Below are positions 32,854 to 46,000 of a stretch of DNA of 64,000 nucleotides, one piece after another; within the stretch, counting starts at the first letter, position 1; each line of letters opens with the position of its first letter. The stretch is taken from positions 1,426,001 to 1,490,000 of the forward strand of contig JAEHOE010000002.1 of assembly GCA_016858145.1 (NCBI GenBank), in the 5' to 3' direction. The stretch is from Edaphochlamys debaryana. Taxonomy: Eukaryota > Chlorophyta > Chlorophyceae > Chlamydomonadales. The notes under the pieces were generated by a model. It did no database searches, was not told the origin of the DNA, and saw nothing but the letters and a program-made list of their open reading frames with translations. The position numbers were made by a program, and so were the translations under genes.

Positions 32854-34073
32854 AGCTGCTAGCGGCTACTGAGCTAGTATAGAAAGCTAAGAGCGAAGCG
32901 GCAGGGTCTGGACTGGAAGGCCCTGAGCGACCCGCCTGTCGCGAGAGAAGTCGGTCTCGAGCAGTTGGCGAGTAAAGGGCTCTCTTGGCGTAAGAGGTAC
33001 GTGGGATTGACTGCAGTTGTGATTGCAGAAGTGCCCGGGAGCGCTTTTATGCGTTGGTTGCCTGGGCCTGCATCGGGCAGGATCAAGCGCAAGTTACGTC
33101 CCGAGGCCCAGGGCAGGCCAGGGCCCTGGAAGGCGAGGGGACCCCGCACAGGCCAGGGCCTAGAGCAGCCCCTGGGAACCCCAAGAAATGCCAGAGACTC
33201 AGCCCTCGGGATTCCAAGGGGATTAAGAAAGGCAGAGTTGCAGCTCTAACGCACGATTCACACAAATGAAGTGTCGGCACAGGGGACTGGCTGCGCGCAG
33301 GGGCGTGGACACTGTGGGCTTGACGCTGACCCTTTACAGCCTTGCACTCGCTGTCGCAGGTCCGACGGTGCTGCCATAAGCGTTACGGAACTCCTTGATC
33401 ACGCACGTCCTAATGTCAGCCCAGCCTGCGCACATCGCACCAGGGCGCAGACCCCAGCAGTATTCTGAGCGTGCAAACACCCGCCTTGCCGCCAGCAGTC
33501 ATTGCAATGTTCGAAACCTCGTTCGTTACGCTTGACAGCGCACCACACCACGAGATAGCAGAGACATGGAGGCTAGGACGTAGCCAGTACTTGGCCGGGC
33601 ACGCCAACCCAATGCCCCTCTCAACGGAGCAGCTAGCCGCCCCCCAGAGACCTATCACAGCGCGAACACCTGCCGCAGCCCTCCTATCCTATGCTCTGCC
33701 CACATGCGGCTGCCCATTGCCCTACACAGGTTAAACGGTGTGCAGTCCCCATCAGTGCGGTCTTCACGAAACGCAAAAGTTGGGTTTACCAGTCCGCAGG
33801 GTTTAGCGCAAGCCCGCACAAGGCGCCACCGAACGCCTCGCCGACAAGCCTATGGGCCTCATCCCGCTTATGCCGATTCTTCCATCCTTGTCCTTAAGCC
33901 CTCATCGAGCCTGCTGCTCCTGCTTCTACTCTAGCGCCTCCCCAAATAGCCCCAAACACAAGTGTATCAAGGCATGTGCAAAGCATCTACGGCGAACCTC
34001 TTGCTCCCCACAAAACCGCAGCTGATAGGCTCTCCCGCGCCCGTTCCCTCCGCCTCCCATTCCCCGCCTCCGC
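32854..34073. other. Intergenic region upstream of Ro60, downstream of the VPS13-like gene
   Basis: About 1.2 kb without a supported exon. It contains the Ro60 promoter and the 3' untranslated region of the VPS13-like gene. A minus-strand TGTAA at 33334-33338 is the only candidate poly(A) signal noticed, about 740 bp after that stop codon. Confidence 0.5.
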
Positions 34074-37000
34074 CTAGCGGGCCTTACGTGAGCTGCCCCC
34101 CGAGACCCTCCCCAGAAACGACATGGCACCCGACCGGGGCCGCCGGGGCTCCGGCAGGCCCATCCCAGACAGCCCCAGAGGCACAACCTGAGCCGAGGGC
34201 CCGCCCTGCCCCGGCAGCCACCGCGCGCCCGCCGCCAGTGCGTGCCCCTCGTACGGCAGCATGATGCGCAGATCGTTCATGTCCGCCGCCGCCTCGGCGG
34301 CGCCGTTGACCGCGCCGCCAACCGCCGCCGCCAGGCTGCCGTAGTCACGTGCGCCCGACGCGCTGCCCGCGTGGCCCACGTGGCGGTTGAGCCTGAAGAT
34401 GAGGTTCTTGTGGCCCTCGGCGGTTGACGTGCGCATGCCCTTGCGCAGCGGCAGCTTGAGCGACAGCCGCCCCAGCCGCACCGGCTGGTGGTACTCCACG
34501 GTGATGGTGTTGCCGCGCTCCACGCCGCGGATGTTGTCGATGCTGTCGTTGCGGAGGATCCACTTGACGCGGTAGGACACGCTCATGAGCTGCTGACTAG
34601 GATCGGAAGACGAAAAACCGCCGCTCCCGCTGCCGTACGCCCCGCCAGCGCTCCAGCCGCCGCCGCCGGAGCCGGAGCCGTAGCTCGATCCCGCCGCGCC
34701 GCCGCTCCCGGTCCCGCTTCCGTTGACGCTGCGCCGCGCGTAGACGTAGGCGAGGTGTCGGTTGGTGAGCAGCACCACGCGCGTGGGCCGGGCCGCCACC
34801 ACGTCCACCACCTCGTCCCCGGCCAGGATGGTGGAGATGGCGGGGAGCGCGGCCTGCCAGGCGGCGATCAGGGAGGTCTGCGGGGGGCGGAGAGGGACGG
34901 AGGAGGGGCGGTTGTGTCAAGATGGGGCACAGCGGTCAGGGCAAGGCAGGGAGGAGTGAAGGAGAGGGGCAGGTGGGTGGTTTGCGTGTTGCCGTGGTCC
35001 CACCTGGTACGCCTCCTGCGCTGCGCTGGCGCGTGCGGCCTGCAGCACATCCGTGATGGCCACCCCAGGGGCCTGGACCCTGGGGGCCGAGGGAGGGAGG
35101 GAGGGAGGGGCGGAGGCGGGCAGCGACGCGGTCAGAGCTTGGCCCTTGTAAGCCCCTGTGAGCTGTCGCTCTTCCTCGCTTGCGGCCTGCACGTACAGCC
35201 CCTGCATCCCCTTGCGGCACTACTGCCCCTGCCGATGCAAGCGCCCCGAACCGCCCCGCCCCACCTGCGCACGAGCTTGCCCTGTATGCCCCGCTTCCCC
35301 AGGCACAGCAGCCCCAGCCCCTGCAGCAGCTTGCTGGTGGCCTCCACGCAGCCCGCCACCGGCCGCACGCCCGCGCCCACGGTCGCCTTAAGCGCCCCCA
35401 CCATCACGCCCACGGGGGCCAAGCCGCGCTTCCAGCGGGAGCCTGGGGGGAGACAAAACGGCGGGGGCAGACGGCAGAGGTAAGCGTTGACGACACCAGG
35501 ACACATTGAAGCACAGGCAACAAGCGGCTTCGGGACGCAAGGCAACGGGTTGAACGCAAGCAACACCCGCCAGCCCCGCCCCGCCCGCCTCCACTGCGCC
35601 CGCCCTCCTCACCCGCCGCCGTGTCGTGCACGAACCCGAAGGCCGCCGCCAGGAACCCCAGCATTGCGTCCCGCTGCGCTAGGTAGACCGAGTCCATGAC
35701 GGTCTGCGGCTTGACGGCGAAGCGGCGCGCGGCCTCCGAGTCGCACAGGTTGGCGGTGTCGACGGAGAAGCGGGGCGGCAGCAGGCCCATCATGGCGCAC
35801 AGCGTGCGGCTGAAGACGCCGATGATCTGGCCCGTGAGCGTGAAGGAGACGTAGCCGATGCGCGTGGGCACCTGCAGCGGCCCCACGTGCTTGGCCGCCA
35901 CGTCCTGCGCCAGGTCCACTAGGGCCAGGCTGGCCCACAGCAGCGAGGCGGGGATGGCGGCAACGGCGGGGCCGGCGCCGCCCAGAACCTGGGGAGAGGG
36001 AGGGGGGTGAGGCCGGGGAGGGAGAGGGTGGGGTCAGGTGGGGTGAAGCGGGGTGGAGCGGGGAGAGGGTGAGGCAGGGAGGCAGGGGCGGGTGTGCCTT
36101 CGTCGTACCTTGCGCGCCTGCGCGATGGCGATCCAGCTGTAGTGCCGCCACAGCAGGTTGATGAGCGACACGCGGTTGACGAGGCGGTTCTCGAAGGCCA
36201 CGTACTCGAGGTGGATGGGCGCGTTGGTGACGTTGATGAGCTGGAAGCCGCTGCTGCCAGACATGCGTGACAGGAAGCCGCGGAGCATGTTGCGCTGCCG
36301 CTCGGTCTCCTGGGGCAGGAGCGGGCGGGGAGGCGGGGGCAGCAGAGGGCGATTCGGGCAGGGTCAGGAGCACAGGCGCTAGTTGAGGCAACGCCCTGGC
36401 ATGGGGGGCATGCCGGCATTGGGCGGGTGCATGTGCTCACCCGGCCGGCTCCCGCGTTGGCGCCCTGTCCGCCCTGCCCGGCGTTGAAGCTGGACGAGAG
36501 CGCGAGCGTCACGTTGATGAATATGTCGGACAGGTAGAAGTCCTCCAGGTAGAACCAGGTGGAGCTCTGCCCGCGGAGCAGCTCCAGCTCCGCGGCCTCC
36601 TTGTGGATCAGCCACGCGAGCGCCTCCTCGGCCGCGCGGTCCTTGTCGCGGGGCTGCAGGGCGTCGCCCGCGGAGTCCTCGCCGCCCGCAGTGCCGCTGG
36701 TGCCGCCGCCCTGGGGCGCAGGAGCCGGGGCCAGGAGCGGTTTCAGGTCAGCGGGGCGTTCAGCGGGGCAAGCAGGGAAGCCGTCTAACAAGCCGTGCCC
36801 TGACTTTTGGTATGTGCGGAACAGGAAGCTGGTTCACCGAGCCACAACGCAGCAGCGCCACTTCCATCACAAAAACCATCCCAGCTGTTCCTCAAAGGGC
36901 AGATTGTGACAGCGAGGTCATCTCTGAGATGCTGCCGCTCTGACACGGCAAGCTAGTAAAGCGCAGCCCCTCAGGCCCCGAGAGGCCCCCGCCTCTCCCA

Positions 37001-40000
37001 CGCACCTGCATTGCGTCCACCTGCCTCTGCCACGCGTCCTCCTGGTACACGTCCGACAGGGGCATGGCGTTGATGTAGGCGATCAGGCCCTCGATGAACT
37101 CCTGGCGGGAGGGGCGGGGTGGGGAGAGGAGGGGAGGAGGGAGGATGGGCGGAGAGCGGCGCGGCGCGGCGGAATGACAGCGGGGGTCATGACAGGGATG
37201 ACGAGGGCGGAAGAACGCCCCGCGGAAGGGGCTGTTGCAGAGAGACATGAGGAGGTGGCGAGGGCCAGGCCGTGAGGTGCGCAGCAGCAGCAGCACTAGG
37301 CGTCGGAGCCCCTCCGCCCCGGCCCCCACCTGGTCTGCCGAGAAGTCCATCGGCGCCAGCTCCAGGTTGACGCGCTTGAAGGAGAGGATGCCGATGTTAT
37401 CGGGCTGGCCCTCGGGGTTGACCGCGCCGCCGCCCTGGTTGCTGCGGGCCTGGTTGTACACCAGCTGGGGGGTGAGGGGCAAGGGCGGGAGAGGGTGGGC
37501 GAGCGAGGGATGTGGTGTGAGAAACTGGAAGGGGGAGGCAGGGGCTCAGATCCCATCAGGCTTCACACAGACGCCTGCAGCAGCCCCGGGCCCTCGCCCA
37601 CCTCGAACGTGAGCAGAGGCTCCTTTGCGGATGCCCCGTCCTCCCCCGTCATGAGCCTCAGCACAGGGGCCAGCGCGGGGCCGTTGGCGCGGCGCGCGCG
37701 GCGGGCGCGGTGGCGGCGGCGCACGTTGGCGACGCTGCCAGAGTGCGACACGTCGGCCGGCGACAGCACGACGGGGTTGTTGGCCTCGAGCATCTGGTTG
37801 TCCAGCTGGATGATCTGCACCGCTGAGGTCACCTGCAGGTCCGAGCGAGTCTGCACCAGCGACGCGCGGATCTGGGGATGTGGTTGGATGGGGAGGGGTG
37901 GAGTGCAACGGAAGGGGTTACGCAGGCGCAGTAAGCGGCGGTCCGTGGAAGAGCAGGCGGCGCCCAGCCGTAGGCACAGGCCCAGCCCAGGCCCAGGCCC
38001 GGGCTCACCTTCTGCATGGTGAAGTTGAAGAGCTCCTCCAGGTTGGTCTTGGCGCACAGCCCCACTCCCGCCAGGTCCAGAGTCACCACCGCCAACACCC
38101 CGTGCACCTGGGGGGCCGGAGGAGTGGGTTGAACAGAAGGCGGACACAGGCGGTGAGGACTAGGCTTCAGCTCCCAGACTCCCAAGCGCTCATGTCACGC
38201 TCAGCCTGCCTCCCGCATCACGCCAGAGGCCAGCAGCCGGCTTCAGCACCAGCTGCCACGCCCCGGACCACAGCACAGCGAGGCAGGCAAGGGCACACGC
38301 GTGACACTCCCTCTCCCTTGCCTGCCCCCACCTGCGGCTTGTGTATCTTGAGCCGCACCAGCAGCTGCAGGTCCGTCTCGCCCTCCTCCTCCATCATCAT
38401 CAGCAGCGCACGCATCTGCTGGGACCGCGAGGAGCGCTTGCGCCGGGGCAGCGCCAGCCAGGCGTACATGGGGTCGGTGCCGGGGATGTCCGACACAAGC
38501 ATCTCCGCCTCCGCCAGGAGCTTGGTGTACGACGTGCCGATCTCGTCCACGATCTGGTACGGCGGGTACGGCAGATGCGGCGGGTGCTTAGTGAGAGGCA
38601 AGCGAGAGTGACATGCGCCCAGACCAGCAAGCCTGCATTCAGCTGTGGGCAAGCCTGTGCCTTCAAACCTCTAATGAGATCCGCCCCCGCTCGCGAGTCT
38701 CCCGCCCCACCTTGAGCATGACCCTGGACCCCAGCGCCACGTTCTCGAACGTGAGCGTGTTCTTGGGGAAGCGCGGGTGCACGCTGTTGAGCCCGGCCGA
38801 GGTGGTGCGCGTCTCGCCGTTGCACTGCAGCACCACGGCGGCGCGGGGCAGCATGGCGGTGGCCACCACGCTGTTGGGCCCGCGGCCGTACAGCACCGAC
38901 GCAACGGTGGCTCGGAAGCCCTCGCGCGGCACCAGGCCCGTGATCTCCAGGATCGACACCTCCAGGTTCACGTAGTACGACTCCGACATGGCGCGTGCCG
39001 TACGCACGGTGCGGCTGCCGTACGGCTTGTGCTGCGCCGCCAGCGAGGTGATGCCGGCGCCGAGCGTGAAGGGGCGCTCGGTGGCCGCCTCGCTGGCTGC
39101 CTCGGCGTGGTGGCCGTTGAGCACCCCCGCCGCCGCTGCCGCCGCTGAGGCCACCGGCGCCGTGTCGCCCGGCACGCGCACGAATGCGGCTGTGACGGTG
39201 GCTGGCAGCGGGTTGAGCAGCGCCAGCAGCTCCACCTTCTCCGCCAGGATGCGCTCCAGGGAGGCCACCTCGCGCATGAGCATGCCCTCCTCCGTCACGC
39301 TCCACTCGAACGACACAGACACATGCCCCCGCACCACCTGCCACCCCGCCGTGCGCTCCAGCGGCAGCCGCCACTCCTGCGCCTTGTCCCGCCCCAGCGT
39401 CAGCAGCAGCGGCACGCGGATGCGACCCGCGAACTGCCCGCTGCTGACCGTCAGCGGCGCAGGCGGCAGGGAACCGCCGGAACCCGCGGGGCCCGCGCTG
39501 GAGCGCACGGCCTGTCCGCCCGCGCCGCCCGCCTGGGTCCCCGCCCCGGCCCCGGCCCCGCCTGCGCCGCCGGCCGCCCTGGCGCCCTGCTGCGCCGGCC
39601 GCTGCCCGCCCACGCCCTGGGCCCTGCTGACCCCGCTGTGCTGCTGCTGCTGCACCGTGCCCTTGGCGATGAAGAAGTCGATCTGCAGCTCGGCCGAGGC
39701 GGGGATGTCCCGGAAGACCTCCTCGTGGCAGCGCAGGTCGATGCGGTGGACGCCGGCGCCCGTTGCGCCCGGCGCAATGCCGCTGAGCCACGCGCCCAGG
39801 CCCGCACCGGTGCTGAGCGTGGGGCTGGGGCCCACCATGGTGCAGGTGGCCTGGGGCGTGTCGGTGGAGACGTTGGCCCAGCTGGCCGTGGCGCGCAGCT
39901 GGTCGGCCTTGTCCTTCATGCTGGGGTCGCTGCAGATCACCACCATCTGCGGACCCGGAGGGGACGGGAGGGGGGCGGGGCGGCGGAGCGGAAGCAGTCA

Positions 40001-43000
40001 ACGGGACGTGGAAGAAGGAAGGGTGGCTAGGACCGAGGCTCAGGTCTCAACCGGGTGTTGGCAGGGCGGACTGGAAAGCAGGTACACAGGTGGGGCTAAG
40101 CAGCGGGTCGGCAGGAAGTGAGGGGTGTGGGCGCACCTTGGCCTCAATCGCCAGCAGCTTCTCGTTGCTGCCCAGCAGTGACGACAGGCCCTCGGCGGAG
40201 CGGAGCACAACGGTGAGGTCGCCCCCGATGGGCACGTCCACGTCATTGCCGTACGCAGGCAGCGACTCCAGTAGCTCGCCCAGACCGCCGCCGCCAGTCG
40301 CCGGGGCCGCCGCCAGCAGCGGCGGCAGGCTGGCGAGCACCGCCGCCGGCAGCGCCGACGCATGGACGTGGCTCTGATTGGACATGTTGCGGGCGTGGTG
40401 CGGGCGCTGGCTCGAGTACTGGCTGCCCCCACCGTGCCCGGTGTTGGACATGGACGGCGCCCGGCCGGGCAGGCCGGACAGCGTGGTGCCGTAGCGTTGC
40501 CCCATCGAGGGCATGCGCTGCATGGTGGCGGCTGAGCCGAAGGAGAGCCCCGGGTGAGCGCTGGCCCGGGGCGAGCCGCCCGGCGGCGCGCCCGGCTGCA
40601 TCATGGTCCGGACCGCCGCCCAGCCGCCCGCGCGGCGCGGCAGCATCAAGGAGGACGGCGGGCCCGGCTGCGAGGCGGTACTGGTAGGCGCCGGCGCGGA
40701 CCCGGCCAGGGGCGTCACCGGGCCGTACTGGGACGTGCCCTGCGGCCGCCCGTCGCCCTCGGGCGAAGCGCCGCCGGCCTGCTGCGCGCCCCGGTCCGTG
40801 CCGGCGCCTGGGGCGGGCACGGTCGCGGGGCGGGTGCTCTGCTCCGTGGCGCCGCCCAGCTGTGCGGACAGGCGGTGGTCCACGTCCTTGAGGCGCAGGG
40901 CCACCTGCAGGGCGGGGAGGGAGCGAGCGGTGCGGGAGGATGAGCGGCAGGGAGGTGAGCTGTAGGGGTGGCCAGGCGGTCACAAAGCGCTGGAGAGGCT
41001 ATACTAGAGAGTAGCCCTCAGGCAGCTCCGGCAAGGCAAGGCCACCGTGCCGTACACGTGTACGGCATCAGCCTGCACCTCACCTGCTGCAGCCTGTACG
41101 ACAGATTGAGCAGGCTGTTCTCGTCGTCCATGCTGGCCATGCCGGTGCGGTCCTCGGAGAAGCACAGCACGCGCGTGGGGCCGTCCGCGTACACCGTCAC
41201 GTACACCTGGGGGCGGGGCGGAGAGGGCGACGGGCTTTTCAGGGCACTGCTCAGGGGTAGCATGGCTTCGCCGGTGGCACATGTAGGTGCCAAGCTGCAA
41301 CAAGCAAGAACCTCGTCTGGCTTGGCTTGACGCTCTCTTGGCAGTCGTCGTCCTGCGCATGACCCAGCGAAGCAACCAGCCGCTGCCCACCCCTCGGCCC
41401 CCCGCCACCCCGCCCACCTTCTTGGCGTTCTCCGACATGTACTTGTTCTTCTCCCGCGCGTCGCTGCGCGTGCCGCCCGGCAGGAAGAGCTGCTGGTGCG
41501 AGCGGCTCTGCACGTACATGAGCGTGTTTGCGTCCACGGCGTCCAGGTCCACCTCGATGGGGTTGGTCTGGGGAGGCACAGAGGACAGGGAAGGCAGGGG
41601 CGGGAGGAGCTCTGGGAGGAAGCGCGGGTGGATGGGAGATGCAGGTGCGAGGTGGGGGTAGATGCTTGCGGGCCTAGGGTCCGATGCAATGGGCCTGGGC
41701 CGTGCTCGTGCTATGGCAGGACGAGCGCTCACCGGCGTAGGGTAGGCCTCCCGCTGCGACGTTGCGACCACCTTGACCGTGTGCAGCTTGCGCGGCTCGT
41801 CCCAGGCAAAGGGCATGGGCGAGTTGGCGTTGGGCGGGATCTCGTCCCAGTCGTCCCAGCCGCTCTCGGGGGACCCCGGCACCCGGCTGATGGACCCCCG
41901 GCCCGTCCAATCGGACTGCTTCAGCCGGATCACCACGTCCCGGCAGCGGTTGATCACCATGTACGGCGGCACAGACCTGTGCGGCAAGGGGTGAGCATGT
42001 CAAGCGGCGGATGTTCGGGCCACGGGCTGGACCGGGTATCGCTCTGCATCCTCCCTCCTCTTTTACAGACAATACACACGAGTGCTACATCCAAGGCTCA
42101 GCCCATAACCGCAGACAGCACGCGCCGCTCGCTCACTCCTTGCTCTTAAAGGTGACGAGCACCGAGCCCGCGGCGCCCACGGTGATGTTGACGGGGATGA
42201 TGACGTACTCGCGGCTGCCCTTGCGGCGGATGCGGAGGCCGAAGTAGTCCTCGCTCTCGGGCAGCTTGAAGCTCCCTGGCAGGGCACACGGTGCAAGGCC
42301 CGGTAGAGGGCGTGCAGACCAAGCACCAGGACCCATGCCAGGCTTCAGCCCCAGACGCCCCCGTGAGGTCACGCCGAGAGCAGACAAACCTGTGTGCTGA
42401 CCCTATGCTGGTAACGAGTAAGGCAACCCCGATACGCATTAGCACAAGTCCCTGGCCGAATTGGAGGCTGGGCCTACCTCCCACAACCGTGCAAGTGCGG
42501 GATGCAACTTGACAACTGCACTGCCCCAGCCCAGTGTACCCTAAGCCAGCCAGCTCGCTCACCCGACCACTCCCAGTCCTCTCCCGCGGGTCGGATCATG
42601 AGCTCCTGCTCCGCGTACGCGTGGTCCCAGTGCCAGGCCGCGCGCCAGTTGTTGTGGAGCTTGCCCGAGAAGCGCGGGCCGATGCCGAACAGGTGGCGGT
42701 CGCTGGGGTCGGGCGTGCCCTTCTGCTTGTACTCGATGGTGAGGCCGGTGGCGTTGAGGATGAGGTACTTGTTCTTGATAGTGATGATCTGGCAGGCGGA
42801 AGACAAGGGTGAGTGGAAACGAGTGATTGCAAGCGGAGACTATGGCATGACTGTGAACAGAGCTGCCCGCAAAGCTACAGCAGCTACAGCCCTGCTTGAC
42901 CTCCCGCTCATGGCCGCGGTCTGCTTGCCTTGGTGCGGCTGAAGACGGTGTTGGTGGGCGCCGGCCAGACCTCGACCGCAAACTGGTACAGGCGGCGGAC

Positions 43001-46000
43001 GACCACGGTCTTCTCCCGCTCCTCCGCGCACATGTTTCCACACAACACGGCTTCGGGCGCCCCCGCAGTTGACCCAGCCCTGCCGCCGCTGCTGAGGCGG
43101 TGGCCGCGGCCCCGCCTGCGCGCCGCCGAGCTTGCCTCCGAGGGCCCGAACGAGCCCACCACATATGGACTGCGCTGCGTGTCGCCCAGGAACGGCAGCC
43201 CCGGCCCCGGGGCTGTGCCTGCGTCCGAGTGCACGATGGCGGTGCCGTGCGAGGGAGCGGGGGAGACGCGCTCGTCGGTTGCGCCGCCCGTGGGTATCTT
43301 CACCAGCGGGCTCGTGGTGGCGGTGTCCTCTGGGATGTTGGGCAGGCTCGGCAGGGGGGCCATGAGCTGGCGGGAGCTGGTCCCCTGGCGTGGGGCGCTG
43401 TCCGCGCCGCCAACGGGCTCCTCCTCGGCAGGGGTGATCTCTGACACGGGGGCATGCGGCCGTGAGCCCTCGCGCGGGGATGCGGCGCCCTCACGGCCGA
43501 AGCGGGATACCATGGTCGGCACAGCACCGGCCGCGACTCCAGCCGGCGCGGCCGGCCCCGGCGCGGCCCGCTTGGGTGAAGACACGTGCGGGACCGGGGC
43601 GGAGGTGTGTGGGGCGAGGTCGGCCTTGGCTGGGGCCTCGTGCTCCTCGCCGCCCGCAGCCGAAACAGACCGCCGCTGCTCCGGGGGGCCGAGGACAGCC
43701 TTCGCCGCTGCCCCTGCCCCAACATCTCCAGGGCTCGTGCGGGTGGCCCGCTCCGCCGCTGGCGCCTCCACCTCCACCGCGCTCAACCGGTGCGCCTGCT
43801 GCTCGCCTTGCTCACCTGCCGGCGACTCGGCCAGGACCGGCAGCATCCGGAGCGGCTCAGAGTGAGAGACGTTGAGCGACAGCACAGCGGACGGAGCGGC
43901 TGCCGACGAAGGCGAGACGAGGCTGTCCGAGTGCACGGGCTCGAGCGACAGCAGCGGCGGCCGCCCTGTTGCCAAGCGCTGGTGCATGGCGGCCTGGTCC
44001 ATCAGCTCTGAAGTGCCACGCCCCCTTCCGGGCGGAAGCTGAAGCGGCGGCACGGGCGGCGCCGGGAGCTGGAGCTGCGGCGGCGGCATGGGCGGCAGCA
44101 GCAGGCCTCCGCGCGGCGGCGAGGGGTGCTGCTGGTCGGATCCCGCCAGGCCGCTGCGCTGGCGCATGCGGGAGGCCTTGCTGGGGGAGGAGGCGTGGGG
44201 CGCAAAGTCGCGCATGGTGCTCCGGGAGTGCTGCGGCGGCGCCACGCCCTCGCTCGTGCCCCGCACCATCAGCGACTCGAAGTCCTCCCAACTCATCGAG
44301 CACTGCGAGGGCGAAGAGGGGTCAAGAGAGGTCAAGAAGGGGGTTACGAGTATCAAGGCTACCGTACGAGGCGGCCCTGAGCCATCCCAGCTGCCTCTCA
44401 AGCTCAAGCTCCCAAACCCGGCGCTTTGCCTGCCCACGCCTCACCGGCTCGGCCTTGATCTCCACCGCAAACTTCTGGTTGGTGGTGGCCACCTTGAAGG
44501 GGTTGCTGAAGTCCGTGCGCGAGCTGCCGTCCTCCACGCGGAAGGACGTTCGGTTCTGGTCGTTGAGGAGCGCGGGCTTGAGCGAGGGTACCATGCGCTT
44601 GGTCGAGGCCTGGCGCTGAAGGAGGTTGCCGCCGCGCCGCTGCCCGCCCGTAGCGCCGGACACCGAGCCCGGGCCGCCGGGGCGCTGCAGCCGGGCGCTG
44701 GAGCCAATGCCGCTGGTGGCGGTGGAGGCCGCGGGGGGAAGGTCCACTGGCGTGTCCATGGACGTGGCGTCCTGCTTCTGCCCGGGAGACCGCACCGCGT
44801 GCCACACTGCGATTGGGACAAGAACGCGTGGGTGGATGGGCGTTTGGGCAAGGCAAGGCTTCGGCCGTTCGGCGGCTGCAGCAAGCAGCAGGCCTGGGTG
44901 TGGCCAAGCAGTTACGGCGGCTACCAACGCCAAGCTTGTGGCCCTCTGTGCCACCCGGCCGACCCCGACCCCAGCTTACGCAGGAAGGGAAGGCGGTCGA
45001 ACACGGCGGGTGCGTCCAGGTCCTTGAAGACCAGGTCGTAGCCCGTGCGGTTGTCCACCCAGAAGGGCGCGAACAGCGACAGCCGGCACACGTGCTCCTC
45101 CTCCTTGGCAATCAGGCTGTTGTGCAGCGACAGCATCAGCATCTGGGTACGGCAGGGCGTGAGAGGGACCAGGGAGGACGGGTCAGCGCTGGTAAGGCGC
45201 GGGCATGACAGAAGCAGGGGCCACGCCGGTGGCCGGTACCAGTACCAGCCGCTCGCCACCGTACCTTGGGGCACAGCTCGCCGCCCTTGCGTCGCTTGCT
45301 GCCCCGAGGAGACCGCAGCTCCATCTCCGCGGACACCATGTCGTAGCTCTCGCCCTGCTTGCGCTTGCGCATGGCCTCGGTCATCTGCCAAGCGATAGCC
45401 TTGAGGCTGTTCTTGATCTTGGGCTTGGCGGCGGCAATCACCTCCTCCGTGCCTGCCATCATTTTGTCCTTGACCTCCTTGCCGCCCTCCAAGATGGCGT
45501 CCGCGACCTGCAGGGGAGTATTCAAGAACGCTTAGGGCATGGGGCAAGGACGACAGCAACGAGCACTCCCGGCGCTGGGGTCCTGCGGCGGCTCACCTGC
45601 ATGCCCTTCTCGTGCAGGGCCCCAGCCATCTGCTGGCTCTTCTCGTGCAGGGCCCCGGCCATACGGATGGCCGCCTCCTGCGCGCCCTGGACCGACTCCC
45701 GCATCACCTGGGCGGGCACACGGGAGGCAAGGGCATGCGCGGTAGCATCAACGAACCAGCCAGGCATGGGTCCTGCCGCATCTCACCAGACCTCAACCAC
45801 GGTCTCTCCGGTGCGCCCTCGTCAAGTTAAAGCTACAGGCATACCGCGGGGTGCGCATGCGAAAGCCACTGGACTCACCACTCCCAGGGCGGCCCGGGAG
45901 CCATCACTAGCGGTGGGGCCCAGCAGCAGGCGGTTGCGCGACGAGCCGCCGCCGCCGGGCTTGAAGGCCGAGAAGCGCTTGCGAATGGCCTCCGCGTAGA

